NCBI GenBank assembly: GCA_011037195.1
Contig: JAAEAF010000096.1
Span: 371,256 to 435,255 of the forward strand
Length of the DNA stretch: 64,000 bases
Reading direction: 5' to 3'
Source of the DNA: Triatoma infestans
Taxonomy: Eukaryota; Arthropoda; Insecta; Hemiptera; Reduviidae
How positions within the stretch are numbered: position 1 is the first letter of the stretch; each line of letters starts with the position of its first letter. Under the pieces are notes generated by a model, which was given only the letters and a program-made list of their open reading frames with translations, did not search any database and had not been told where the DNA came from. Below are positions 1 through 11,400 of this stretch, in pieces. A program made the translations under genes and the position numbers.

Positions 1-338
1 TACGCTAGCCGATTGACCAGAGCTGGGTTAGGCTCTGGCCGCCTGTTTAGTGGAGTCAGGAACCAAAGTGGTGTGTTGGACTGCAAGGCACGCCGAGGAA
101 ACTTGCCTCCAGCGAGAACCTGCATCCTCAACCACCAGGACTTCCCTCCCCCACGACACAGGTATCCACACACGGCAAACATGTGGGTGGCACCAGCACG
201 TGCCACTGGCGTGTAAGACTGTAACTATGTAAGTGTATAATGTTAAGGCGTTTAGGTGTAAGTGATGCAATATGAATTCCCACGGAGGCTCCGCAGCAAA
301 AGAATTCGCTGCAAGAGATTCAGGCCGCACATAAATTA
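1..338 (+). repeat. Possible 3' part of an LTR (GC-richer segment)
   Basis: This segment is clearly richer in G+C than the DNA after 1.2 kb and holds no convincing reading frame. It runs directly into a TGGCGACCC sequence at 339-347, which resembles the primer-binding sites that follow 5' LTRs in insect retrotransposons. A CA dinucleotide that could end an LTR occurs a few bases before it. The left end lies outside the window, so no LTR pair can be tested. It may instead be an unrelated repeat. Low confidence. Confidence 0.25.
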
Positions 339-356
339 TGGCGACCCAAACAGAGG
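339..356 (+). other. Primer-binding-site-like sequence
   Basis: TGGCGACCCAAACAGAGG starts with the TGG that pairs with the CCA end of a tRNA, in the position expected just after an LTR. The particular tRNA was not identified. Confidence 0.25.
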
Positions 357-619
357 GCAGAAAAATCTCCACCAACTCACACTCCTAATGGGAAAACCAC
401 TGCACTTGTTAGTCTGTAATTGTAGCTGAGGTACGTGGGAGTGCTAGATTCCCAAATAGCCCGAAGGCTACCCTCTGCGTTCACCCTCCAACTTAGCCAC
501 CCACGCTTCCACAAAGTGGAGCGCAGATGTTTCCGGAGCCAGCGACGAGGACGCGTTGGATGGGCTAGAATGAGGTTCCGCGACGGAATAGCCGTCTCGA
601 GAAACATAGGGAAGTTTCA
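357..619. other. Unassigned GC-richer segment
   Basis: No conserved protein is recognisable in either direction; the short frames here lack any known motif. It could be the untranslated leader of the putative LTR element on its left. The reverse transcriptase relic begins at about 620. Confidence 0.3.
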
Positions 620-1222
620 CCCTATGTGAGTACGAATACTCCCTCAAACCTTTGGCTCCAAGACGAGCTTAACTCAAGATGTGCGGCATCGGGGAAGTTA
701 TTCCAAGCCATCAATAAAAAATTTGTTAGCAAAAGAGAGGTATCTAAGCAAACTAAGCTTAGGATATTCAACTCAATATACCTCCCAACCCTTACATATA
801 GGTGTGAGTCCTGGGCCCTAACAAAAAATAGCAAAAACCGCATACAAGCGGCAGAAATGCGATACCTCCGGAGAGTTGAGGGAAAAACAAGAAGGGACCG
901 CGTAAGGAACACTACCATTAGGAGTAATCTGGGTTGCGAAGCAGTGGTGGAGCGGATTATACGCACCCAACTAAGATGGTTTGGACATATGATCAGAATG
1001 GAGGACTCAAGACATCCAAAACGAGCCTATGAAGCCAGATGTTCAGGTAAGAGACCAAGAGGAAGGAGAAGAACGTTATGGTCGGACAATGTGACAGAGA
1101 GCCTTAATGGGACTGGAATAACAGTCAAAAAGCCAAGACAATGGCCAGAGATAGGGACGGATGGAAACTTTTTTGCAAATCCTCTACACTGCAAGGTAGA
1201 AGAGGAAGAGAGTAAGTAAGTA
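620..1222 (+). pseudogene. Non-LTR retrotransposon, reverse transcriptase C-terminal segment (5' truncated)
   Basis: This open frame encodes the last part of an endonuclease-reverse transcriptase polyprotein of the type abundant in insects and ticks. Recognisable blocks are the thumb-like segment YLPTLTYRCESWALT, then IQAAEMRYLRRVEGKTRRDR, then LRWFGHMIRMED, followed by a basic KRPRGRRRTLW stretch and a short Trp-containing end. The endonuclease and the RT catalytic domain (FADD box) are absent, as expected for a 5'-truncated insertion. The frame stays open for about 197 codons and stops in a TAAG microsatellite tail, typical of non-LTR 3' ends. The exact clade is not certain from this fragment. 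It cannot move by itself. Confidence 0.8.
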
Positions 1223-1224
1223 AG
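1211..1224 (+). repeat. TAAG 3' tail of the non-LTR element
   Basis: Three TAAG-type repeats (agtaagtaagtaag) directly follow the RT frame and mark its 3' junction. Confidence 0.6.
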
Positions 1225-1974
1225 TACAAAAGTGATAGACATTATATTTATAATTAGTGTATCAAATTTAATTATATTCGTCGGTGTTTTTATGGAAAAA
1301 ATTGGGGAAAAAAAACTGGTAAAAACATACTTCCGGTATAATACTCATTTTCTTCAAATCTCAGAATTCTGCCGATCTATCTAACAATATTGTTTACTTA
1401 CTTACCAATAAGTGTAAAAAATTTCAAGAATTATTTAGTAATTTAGTAGAATTTTATAGCAATAAAAATAATACCTTCCAAAATTATTAAACCTATATAT
1501 ATAGTCAGAGGGGTATAGATCCTTTTCTGGCACTCTAATTTATTATGTAAATATGTATTGGACGTAAAATAAAGAATATTATTATAAAACCAATTCAACA
1601 AATTGTTCATCAATCAATAATTTGTTTATCATAATTAATGTGGTTCATCTACCAATAACGTAATGAATTGTGCCCTTGAAATTCTAGAGAACATCTAATA
1701 AATGGTTTTTCCATGTTGTTCAACGATTAAGTAATTAATTTCCCTTTAGGCCGGTCTGTTTTTTTTTTTTTTTGTTTCTAAACTTTCACAGAATTCCTTA
1801 CTGTATTGTAAGAATTCACATTAACATTAAGAATAATTATGAAAGAAATCCAAAACAATTAATTATCACTTGTTTCAAGACAAAAAATGCATGTTTAAAG
1901 GTCCTCTCTGTGCGAAATAGATATTTTTAGTGAATGGATATGTAGGTGTAAACAATATGTCTCCAAAAAAAAGA
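1225..1974. other. AT-rich intergenic DNA
   Basis: No gene or recognised repeat is seen. It contains a 15-base T run near 1759 and scattered degenerate AT-rich sequence. Confidence 0.6.
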
Positions 1975-2165
1975 AAGAATCCATAGAAAACTCAAACTTG
2001 ATACTCCTGGGCACCATCAATCGCATCCAACAGGGAGCGTTCAGCCAGAAATCCACCAAATCGGAAGTGCGACTTTACTGATATTTTTTGTTTACTGCGA
2101 TCGTGTTTTTTCGAAATTGAGATTGTTATGTCGCATATAAAGCTTTATTTTAATTCTTGCTAAAA
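1975..2165 (+). repeat. Family S fragment
   Basis: Contains the family S internal blocks AACTCAAACTTGATACTCC and TCGGAAGTGCGACTTTACTG in plus order. Both element ends are missing. Confidence 0.5.
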
Positions 2166-2249
2166 TTACAATAGATATTTTCAATATAAAACTACACTCA
2201 CTAATCGTACGATATTTCCATATGATTCCAATTTTACAAACGAGACCTT

Positions 2250-3206
2250 CTACGTGTTGCACACATCATCTCCCACCCTCCGTAACTGGTCTATATGCCG
2301 CCGATGCATCTGCCCCTAAACTTCAACTTCATAGAGTAATTCTTGCTTCCGATTTCCATTTCTCACCTTTGGTTGCGTACCTTCTCATTGCTACAGTATC
2401 TCCTACATCGAATAATCGTGTCCCCTTGGGCAGATATTTATTTAAGCCATTTTCCTTGTCCTTCAACCATTCCGCTTCTGGGCGAACCAGGGGTAGGCGA
2501 CTACGAATATTCCTTCCCAGGGACAATAATGCTAGAGGTTGGCCGGTGATGGTATGGGGTGTCCGGCGATAGGCTAACAGGAATTTACAAATTCCCCTAT
2601 TTACGTCTGAATCACTAACGGTTGCAGCTTTCACAGCTGACTTAAAAGTCTGCACAGTTCTTTCCGCCTGTCCGTTTGTTGCTGGATGGAATGGAGCTGA
2701 TAGCTTATGTTTAATGTGACATTATTGTTATTGTGAAAGAAGAAAAAGTCAGCACTTTTAATTTGAAGATCATTGTCCGTAACCTTAATGTGAGGGAAAC
2801 CGAAAGCCGAAAAAATTTTTAGGAGGCATTCCGAGGTTTTACGAGTAGTTATTGATTTCGCAGGCACAATCTTTACCCATTTACTGAAAGTATCTACTAA
2901 AATTAGAAAATACGTCCCCCGCAACGGCCCGCAAAATCCAAGAATACTCTCTTCCATGGGTTGCCTTGGATACTCCCAAAGGTGAATTGGTGTTCTACTT
3001 GGATTGTTCCTGTTCCTCTGGCAGTTCCCGCAATATCTATCATTTTCTTAATATCCAAGTCTATACGCGGCCACCATACATAGCTTCCGGCCAAATTTTT
3101 TGTTTTAACAATTCCTTGATGACCGTAATGTAGTTCATCTAATATTCTAGCTCTTATTATTCTAGTCGCTGGTATAAACACCCTTTGACCTAAAAACAAA
3201 CAACCA
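2250..3206 (-). pseudogene. Ty3/gypsy pol relic: integrase region
   Basis: On the minus strand this holds the integrase of a Ty3/gypsy element. The zinc-binding domain reads LHYGHQGIVKTKNLAGSYVWWP near 3050-3150, but its Cys pair is blurred by a frame change. The core is visible as DFAG and then LVDTFSKW near 2870-2940, followed by a VTDND block near 2780. The catalytic Glu region is lost to a frame break around 2700. The C-terminal region reappears at 2329-2655, and the pol end is recognisable as HRRHIDQLRRVGDD before a stop at 2250, with an extra in-frame stop just upstream. Several frameshifts make this non-functional. Confidence 0.85.
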
Positions 3207-4108
3207 TCGGTTAAAGAAAAATTTGTTTGTTCATAGCCGCATACTCTTCCCTTATTAACTGTAGACCTCGCTCCAAGGCTCTATACAATTCAGTGAAGTC
3301 TTTATCTGTTTTGATCTCCTTCTGAATTTCTTGGGCTGTAACAGGTAAGTTGTAAATCTGCCGGAGATAAAAAATATCGCCGTCTGAGTATTCCTCATTG
3401 TTTCTTTCTAGTAATGGCGCTCTACAAGAAATCTGCACACCCATGATCACTTGTTTTCCTATATTGTATTTCGAAATCAAACGCTTGTAAAAATATGGAT
3501 AATGCAGCATTCTAGTTACCGACAGGACTGGTTTATTTTTGTTGGAATAAATATTGATACAGTAGTTCTGTGATCCGTAATGAGTGTGAAATGCCGACCA
3601 ATTCAATTTTTTAACTCCAAATACTATGCCTAATGTCTCTTTATCTATTTGACTATACTTAGTCTCTGCGCTGTTAAGGCCCGACTCGCAAACGCTATAG
3701 GACGTTCTGATCCATCGTCCATTATGTGTGATAGTACCACACTAGTTGCATCCGTTGCTAGTACTATTTTCGATCAGATTCATAATGGGTCAAAACTTGC
3801 TTAGATAGAACTGCTTGCTTAATTGCTTGAAATGCTTCTTTGCATTCATTATTAATTTGAAATTTCATGTTTTTCCTTAAAACCCTGTTTAGTGGATTGG
3901 TAATCGTACTTAATCTTGGAATAAATCGGGCATAAAAATTAACTAACCCAAGGAACAATCTAACCTCACTAATATTCTTTGGCAAAGGAGCCTCCTCAAT
4001 CGCCTTCACCTTGTTCGGACATTTCTTCAGACCATCCTTACTTACAACAAAGCCACAATATTCGATTGAGCTTTTCAAGAAAAAACATTTTTCCACATTA
4101 ACTCTCAC
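3207..4108 (-). pseudogene. Ty3/gypsy pol relic: RT C-terminus and RNase H region
   Basis: The segment at 3764-4108 encodes the end of the reverse transcriptase, with the hallmark GFVVSKDGLKKCPNKVKAI and the EVRLFLGLVNFYARFIP block. The RNase H part follows at 3211-3606; it retains the KLNWSAFHTHYGSQ-like start of its second half and the linker toward integrase, but the ADALSR-type motif is not preserved. At least one frame change and a degenerate 155-bp gap (3607-3763) separate the pieces. It sits between the RT catalytic region and integrase in the canonical Ty3/gypsy order. Confidence 0.85.
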
Positions 4109-4984
4109 ATTATACGATCTAAACGTGAAAAAACTGCTTCCAGTGTTTTATAATGCTCTTCCTGTTGCTTAGAACTGACACATATGTCATCGAAAAATAC
4201 TTGAATTCCATCAATGCTTCTTAGTATTTCCTCTATAGTTCGTTACCAAATGGCAGGCGCCGAGGAGATACCAAATGGAAGCCTATTATATCTATATAAT
4301 CCGCGAGGTGTGTTTAATATTAACAATTGCCTATTCTCTTCATGTTTTTCTATATGAGTGTAAGTTTGGCAGATATCAATTTTGGAAATGTAACCCCTAA
4401 GTTAGCCAAAATTTGGTCTATCGGAGGGATTGTTGAAATCCCTACAAATCCTGATCGTGCCAACCTTTTTTATGACGGGTACAATAGGAGTGGCATAATC
4501 AGATGCGTTTACTTTTGTGAGGACCCCTACTCTCTCGAGTCTCTCTAATTCTGCCGGTATTTTTGGAATTAAGGAAAACGGGGTATGCCGAGACTTGTTG
4601 AATATTGGCGTGGAACCTGCTTTCACGGTGACGCATGCTTTGAGATCTTTTACTTTACCAAGTCTTGGCGCAAAAATACTAGCGTATTGGTTTTTTAAAG
4701 TTTCGATTCTATTAGTGGAACAACAACCTGTATTTATGTAATCCCTCTCATTTTTATTTTCAAACAATTCATTCCAATTAATATTTAAAATTTTCAGCCA
4801 GTCTAATCCAATTAAATAATCATGTTCCCCTTTGACTATATACAGCTTTAAGTTGAAAACCTGATTCCGTAAACTTACTGCCATTTCAACCATTCCTATT
4901 AATTCCACTTGATGCCCTGTATAAGCTCCAAGTCTTAAGGAAGTCTCCTTAATTTGCTTATTTGGAAATTTATTTTTAAATCCT
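4109..4984 (-). pseudogene. Ty3/gypsy pol relic: protease end and RT catalytic region
   Basis: The minus-strand frame at 4402-4908 starts inside the aspartic protease (the LIGLDWLKIL block that follows the catalytic domain) and passes into RT, with IPAELERLERVGVL and the ATPIVPVIKK stretch. The RT active site is visible as FFDDI at about 4175-4195, matching the Y/F-x-DD box. A frame break near 4400 separates the two parts. The protease catalytic DTG-type motif is missing because homology stops at about 4984, where a SINE fragment begins. No gag is seen nearby. Confidence 0.85.
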
Positions 4985-4992
4985 ATGAAGAT

Positions 4993-5118
4993 TTTTTCTT
5001 CCTAGGAGCCCCTAGGTGCCCGGTGATGGACAATGTTGTCTTTAAGGAGAGAACACTGTCCGGAGGCCGGCAGTGCACTGAGAAGCTCCAGGGCCAAAAA
5101 AGAAACTTCGTATTGAGA
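4993..5118 (+). repeat. SINE-A body fragment
   Basis: Matches the body of the complete copy at 15100-15358: TTCTTCCTAGGAGCCCCTAG, then GAGAGAACACTGTCCGGAGG and CAGTGCACTGAGAAG. The tRNA-like head is missing. It abuts the gypsy relic and probably interrupted it. Confidence 0.65.
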
Positions 5119-5134
5119 TATTTCCTAGAACACT

Positions 5135-5420
5135 GATTTTTGGGGAGTCTTTTTAGAGTTGGGATGTTAAACTTTTCTTTAAAATACCACTTCAATATAA
5201 TGTATGGTTCTACCACCTATATAATATTAAAACACATTAGAAGCATTGATAGAATTCCAAATTTGAAGAAAATCGGTTAGCCGGAAGTGCGACTTTATGA
5301 TAACAGCTTTTTTTTTAATTTGTTCCAATCTTGGAGTTTACTGCAGAGATATAAACCAATCACTTTTATTTGTAGGGGAAATCTGCGACCTTACATTTTA
5401 AATGTTATTTGAGTCTGTAG
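5135..5420 (+). repeat. Family S fragment
   Basis: Shares TCTACCACCTATATAATATT and CCGGAAGTGCGACTTTATGA with other family S copies, for example around 35500. Confidence 0.5.
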
Positions 5421-5674
5421 GTACACTGTTTCTTCTGGATTACAATGTAAACACATTAAAGTGGTCTACAGACCATTTATGCTTAATATCAATATACCCC
5501 CATCGCCTCTCTGCTTACCTTAGGACAGCTGAGTGAAAATGTATAATTTAAGGAAAATTTGTTATATTTATAATCCAATAATAATTGCAGGAAGAGAAAA
5601 TCTTCTGTTTCTCAACCAGATTTTTACGAAATATTTGGTTATATATATGGATTTTTTTATTTTTTTTAATTTAA
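5421..5674. other. AT-rich DNA, nothing recognised
   Basis: No gene. A short frame at 5533-5742 is low-complexity and runs into the SINE fragment, so it is not called. Confidence 0.5.
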
Positions 5675-5745
5675 GGCGCGGCAATATTTATATAGTCCTT
5701 GGCGCCCGGAACCTTCTCAGTGCACTGCCGGCCTCCGGATAGTAT
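5675..5745 (-). repeat. SINE-A 3' fragment
   Basis: Reverse of the SINE-A end: TTAAGGCGCGGCAATATTTA, TGGCGCCCGGAACCTTCTCA and CAGTGCACTGCCGGCCTCCG. Confidence 0.6.
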
Positions 5746-5773
5746 TTTATACAAAGAAATGACACTCTTAGAG

Positions 5774-5792
5774 CAGGGGTGTCCAACCCGCG
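5774..5792 (+). repeat. hAT-like terminal inverted repeat (one end)
   Basis: CAGGGGTGTCCAACCCGCG is typical of one end of hAT-superfamily elements. No matching opposite end was found within the next few hundred bases, so only a terminus is called. Confidence 0.35.
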
Positions 5793-6799
5793 ACCAACAA
5801 ACCATTTTAAATTTATATTAATAAATAATTACTAATACTTCTGAATACTATTCAGATATATTTGAGGTGTCCTTTGCCTCCAAGAAGTGAGGGGAAATAT
5901 CTCAGCTACAGGTTGGTAATATTTATGTTCTACAGGTCTTTAGTTTACAGTTGTCTAGATGCTACTCGCCAGTTTGCAAATATTACAGCTGCAAACTGAC
6001 ATTCAATTTAAAGACTGGACTTTATAAATCCTCTCTTCCCAAGACTGATATCCCTCGCCTCACAGTCCTGCCTTATTCTGGCAACTGTCTTCGCTTACTG
6101 GCAACATCAACATTTGCAAGCAACTGTTTTCAAGAATAAAGTAAACAAAGAGTAGAATTAGAACCAAAATATCTGTAGAGACAGCATCTTGAAAATTCAC
6201 TGAGATTTGAAACTTCCTTCATCCAGCCAACCACATATTGTTATATTAGTTTCTCAAATATGTCAGCTATCTCGCTAGTTTTATGCTGCCTAGTTTTACA
6301 TTTATAGTAAAATGTTTAAAATATTAATGACGTTGATTTCATTACTTTGATAACTAAATTTTCTATAGTAAATGGTTATTTGGATCTAACACAATCTATC
6401 TTAAACGGCTTTCGGCCCTACTATGAATTGAATACATATAGTACCTGATATAAGGAAAATTATATTTTTGTTCATCAGCTATCGTTAGTGTTTATATTTT
6501 ATGTGAGCCCAAGGACAGGGCTTCTTCTTCCAATGTGGCGCAGACAACCTAAAAAGCTGGGCTCCCCTGTTTTAGAGTATAGCGTGACGTCAGAACTTCC
6601 TAGGACCATCAACAACTAAATTTCCACGAAAGAAAGTTTCAAAGAAACGTAATAGTGCTTCTCTATCCCTATTTTCATAGAAATTCTAATATTTACAATC
6701 GTTTAGATGGGCTAGCTAGTAAAAAGGATATTACGGGGTTAAAGCAGAATGGACTTTGTGGGCGCCCTCTGACCTTGTAGCCGCAGTTCACATGTAAAT
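5793..6799. other. AT-rich DNA with faint repeat remnants
   Basis: No gene recognised. The part after about 6580 carries weak family S resemblance (aaatttccacgaaagaaag). The frame at 5951-6139 has no recognisable domain. Confidence 0.4.
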
Positions 6800-7412
6800 A
6801 TATCTAGGAGGCCACTAAAACCCCTCTAAAATTAATCTGGGGGGATGTATGATATAAAAGCGATGCGTTTCATCTGTGCAGTAAGCATTTCAAGTGTAAA
6901 TAAAATCGTTATAACGTTTAAAAAAACTCAGGAAAAAACATATTCTGGAAAGTCTTATTTCCAGGTTAACCGATTCGCTTCAAATTTGGAATTCCATCAA
7001 TGCTTCTAAATATATATTAATATAATAAATATAAACCGTACACCCAAAAAAAATCAATTTTCCCCGGGAAAATGTTCCTAATTAAAGTAATGGATATTTA
7101 CATATGTTGATGGTAGATGAAGTTTAAAGAAAATCATTGGAGCCATTTTTGAAAAACTGAAGAAAAAAAAAATTCAGTAACATCCCAACTTCCGGTTGAT
7201 GGATTTTGCCTGAAAATTTCTTGTCAGATGGGTTGGCGGCATCTAAACGTAATAGCTAAAATTTGAGCTTCCCGCGATTTTTCGTTTTTGAAATATTTTG
7301 TTTATACACTAGAAATATTTTTCTGTTACTCAGAGGACCTCAAAACATGTAACATCCGGTAAAAATTCAATTTCGAAAACTGACTTCCTCTTATGATGTC
7401 TCGAAGAAAATT
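6800..7412 (-). repeat. Family S copy, minus orientation
   Basis: Blocks in minus order include AAAGCGATGCGTTTCATCTG, ACTTCCGGTTGATGGATTTT, GCGATTTTTCGTTTTTGAAA and CAGAGGACCTCAAAACATGT. End A on the right is decayed (GACTTCCTCTTATGATG). Confidence 0.6.
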
Positions 7413-8060
7413 TATCAATTTGAACGACAAGAATTATACTATCGTGTTATTTTTTTTTTTTTTTTTTTTGGAATTGTATGCGAAAGAGAATTTCAATAAA
7501 TCTAGTGAGGGGAAAAAAAAGAATATTTTTAATTTAAAGCTTTAAATCATAAAAAGTGTTTCCAGTTAAAGGAAATGAATAATAATTTAGTTAAATAAAA
7601 AAAAAAAAAAAACCTATCTGACAAATACTTCCACATGGCGCTATATAAAATAAAAATGCGATATCACAATCGATATTTTTATTAAATAAAATAACCAGAA
7701 GCAAAAAAATAATAAAATTTAAATAAAAACAGGTTTTCCTTTAGTGCACAAAAGAATTTATATACTATGGCCGTGTGTCCGGGTCACGTGTTCAACGCAT
7801 GCAAATAACATTCAATTTTCTTTTATATATATTTTAAAATCCTGTCATTTAGTCAGTTTGTAATGCTGAAAAAATGTTTAATTAATCTTGGCTTTTTTAG
7901 TTTATACTTTTTTATTTTTGTCTGCTTAGCTTTCAACAATGGATTTTGGCTAAAATTGGTGCTGATAATCAACAAATATTATAGTCAAATTGATTAAATG
8001 AATCTTATATTTTATAGCTTATATATCGATAGTTTCTTTATAAATTTTTATATTTTTTTT
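7413..8060. other. AT-rich intergenic DNA
   Basis: Mostly A/T, with a T run at 7450-7469 and an A run near 7596. No gene or recognised element. Confidence 0.6.
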
Positions 8061-8061
8061 T

Positions 8062-10038
8062 ACTTTCTCTTACTCCTAGTAAGAGGAAGTATTGAAAATC
8101 GTGTCAATTTTTCATATGCAGGTTTTCACCGGAAATATCCGTTTTGAGGTACCTGAGTCCAAAAAAGGGGTTTTAGAAATGGTCGGGTGGTGTGTGTGTA
8201 TGTATGTATGTATGTGAACAGCATAGCTCAAAAATGAAAAATCGTAGAAAGTTCAAACTTGATAATTCGTTTACTTATCACCATGGGATCGGACAGTGGG
8301 TCATCTGTCAAAATTCCTCAACCGGAAATACCACTTTACTAGTTGTTTTTTTTTACGTTTTTGCGATTTTCTCAAAAATGGCTCCAACGATTTTCTTCAA
8401 ACTTAGTATATCAACTAAATATACTAACAGCTACAACCTTTATTTGAAACATTTCTCCGGGAAAATTTATTTAAGGTCACTTGTGGGGGAGGGGTGGGGT
8501 TAGGTTTTCATCTTAAGTGCTATTTGACTTTAGTAGACAATTTTGCCTTCTCAATTGTGTTAATTAGAATTGAATATGTTTTTGAAATTCCTAGTTGGAA
8601 AAAATCGGATAACCGGAAGTGCGTTTACATTACCACTTTACTAAATGATTTTTTCACTTTTTTGCGATTTTCTCAAAAATGTCTCAGACGATTTTTTTGA
8701 AACTTCATATATAAACTACACATACAATGATCTACAACTTTTGTTTGAAACATTTCTCTGGGAAAATTCATTTAAGGGCACTTTAAGGGGAGGGTTGGGG
8801 TTACAGCTTCCTTTAAAGTGCTATCATAGTTGATTATACAATTCTATCATCCAAATAAAATTAGTTAGAAATAAATAGATGGCCGAAATTCCCAGTTTCA
8901 AGAAAGTTAGTAAACCGGAAGTGCTCTTTTACTACACAGTTTTTTCAGTTTTCGACGAATTGCATTAAATTTGGTACGCAAACTACAAATTTGTCAATTA
9001 TAATTTTGTGAACTGGAGCAAGAGAAAGTTGTGTGAGTGTTTCACACCAGATTTTTTTTGGTTTTGTTTTTGATTAATGCTGAGCAATTTCAGAGACCAA
9101 TTTCTGGAAAAATATTTTTCCATACTCAAGGGAGCACAAAACAAGTAATTCCCTTGAACATTCGATAAGAGAAAAACATTCCCTACCAGTAATAAGAGAA
9201 AAAAATCTGGTGTGAAACACTCATACAACTTTCTCATACTCCTAGGTTCTCAAAATTATAATTGACAAATTTTATACTTTGTGTGCCAAATTTAATGAAA
9301 TTCGTTGAAAAACTGTCAAGTAAAAGCGCACTTTCGGTTTACTAACTTTCTTGAAACTAGGAATTTCGGCCATCTATTTATTTCTAACTAATTTTATTTG
9401 GATGATAGAATTGTATAATCAACTATGATAGCACTTTAAAGGAAGCTGTAACCCCAACCCTCCCCTTAAAGTGCCCTTAAATGAATTTTCCCAGAGAAAT
9501 GTTTCAAACAAAAGTTGTAGATCATTGTATGTGTAGTTTATATATGAAGTTTCAAAAAAATCGTCTGAGACATTTTTGAGAAAATCGCAAAAAAGTGAAA
9601 AAATCATTTAGTAAAGTGGTAATGTAAACGCACTTCCGGTTATCCGATTTTTTCCAACTAGGAATTTCAAAAACATATTCAATTCTAATTAACACAATTG
9701 AGAAGGCAAAATTGTCTACTAAACTGAAATAGCTCTTAAGATGAAAACCTAACCCCACCCCTCCCCCAGAAGTGACCTTAAATAAATTTTCCCGGAGAAA
9801 TGTTTCAAATAAAGGTTGTAGCTGTTAGTATATTTAGTTGATATACCAAGTTTGAAGAAAATCGTTGGAGCCATTTTTGAGAAAATTGCAAAAACGTAAA
9901 AAAAACAACTAGTAAAGTGATATTTCCGGTTGAGGAATTTTGACAGATGATCCACTGTCCGATCCCATGGTGATAAGTAAACGAATTATCAAGTTTGAAC
10001 TTTCTACGATTTTTCGTTTTTGAGCTATGCTGTTCACT

Positions 10039-10070
<32 letters not shown>

Positions 10071-10200
10071 GACCATTTGCTAAAAACCACTTTTTTGGAC
10101 TCAGGGGACCTCAAAACGGATATTTCCGGTGAAAACTCAACATCGAAAATTTGACACGATTACAAACAATACTTCCTCTTACTAGGAGTAAGAGAAAGTA
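8062..10200. repeat. 2.1-kb near-perfect palindrome of two family S copies
   Basis: The left arm (8062-9055, plus orientation) and the right arm (9207-10200, minus orientation) are inverted copies of each other over about 1 kb, with few mismatches and about 150 bp of centre between them. Both outer ends carry end A, CTCTTACTCCTAGTAAGAG, itself a small hairpin. Both inner ends carry end B, TCTGGTGTGAAACACTCAT. Each arm has an internal repetition of about 290-300 bp: the ACCGGAAGT..CACTTTACT block recurs near 8328, 8612 and 8914. TATG/CACA microsatellites mark matching positions at 8193-8218 and 10041-10071. No transposase is encoded; the short frames are mirrored in both arms and reflect only the repeat. 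Confidence 0.9.
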
Positions 10201-11135
10201 AAAACTGTCTAGTAAAAGAGCAATTCCGTTTTTTTTCCCGTTTACTAATTTTGTTGAAACTCGGAATTGTGGCCATCCTATTTATTTCTGATAATTTTGT
10301 TGGATGATAGAATTGATAATCAAACTATGATAGCCTTTAGAGAAAAATATAACCCCTCCCTTCCTCCAAAAGTGTCTTAAAGGAATTTTCCCAGAGAAAA
10401 TGTTTTAAAAGAAAAGTTGTTAGTTCTCTTAGATGACGTAGTTCATCTAGAAAGTTCAAGAAAAGGAAAATCGTTCGGAGTCAATTTTTGAGGAAATGGC
10501 GAAAAAGTGAAAAAATCAGTAGTGAAAGTGGTAATGTAAAACGCACCTTCGGTTATCCGATTTTTTTCCAACTCGGAATTTCAACAACATAGTCATTCTA
10601 ATTAAACATTATTTGATGACAGAATTGTTAAAACACTGAAAGAATAGCACTTTAGATGAAAACACTAACCCCATCTCTTCCCCCAACTGCCCTTAAATGA
10701 ATTTTCCAGAGAAATGGTTTTAAATAAAAGTTGGCGCTCGGGTATGGGTTATGATTTATACAAGTTTACCAAAAATCGTCGGAGCCAAATTTTCGAGGAA
10801 AGAAAAAAACGCAAAAAACGTAAAAAAACGCAAAAAAGTAAAAAATCCAACTAGTAAAGTGGTACTTCCGGTTGAGGAATTTTAACAGATAACGTACTGT
10901 CAGATCTCATGGTGATACCTAAACGGAATATCAAGTTTCAACTTTCTACGGTTTTTCGTTTTTGATCTATGCTACACATATATATTCACATACACGCACA
11001 CAGACCACTTGATAAAAACCATATTTTTGGACTCAGGAGACCTCAAAACGGATATTTCCGGTGAAAACTGGATATCGAAAATTTGACACGATTACAATAC
11101 TTCCTCTTACTAGGAGTCAGAGGAAGTGAAAAAAA
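10201..11135 (-). repeat. Further family S unit, tandem with the palindrome's right arm
   Basis: It repeats the order of 9300-10200 in the same orientation: GAAACTCGGAATTGTGGCCA, ACTTCCGGTTGAGGAATTTT, TTTTTCGTTTTTGATCTATG, then end A TTCCTCTTACTAGGAGTCAG at 11101-11120. It is more diverged than the palindrome arms and so likely older. Confidence 0.8.
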
Positions 11136-11400
11136 ATCATAGAAAGTTTAAAGTTGATATTTCGTTCAAGTTCTGCCAGAGAACCGGACAATTTCTTATG
11201 TTTTGGTCGGCTGACCGGAAGTACCACTTTACTGAAAGGTGTTTCTTCACTTTTTTTTGCGATTTTTTCGAAAACAACTCATTTATTTGAAACATTATTT
11301 CCAGGAAAAATCATTTTACGGTTCTAGGGAGGGAGGGGTTGATGTTTTAAGCTTTCCGCTAAACTGCGATTTCCTTTAATATGTACATTATAAATAAACC
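11136..11400 (+). repeat. Family S fragment, plus orientation
   Basis: Begins where the previous end A stops and reads in the opposite direction (GACCGGAAGTACCACTTTAC, TTTTTTTGCGATTTTTTCG), extending the inverted array. Confidence 0.6.

Noticed and set aside
8192..8833. Chain of overlapping plus-strand frames mirrored by minus-strand frames at 9419-10065
   Set aside because: They exist because the sequence is a palindrome of family S. The translations have no domain, and other family copies do not keep the frame.
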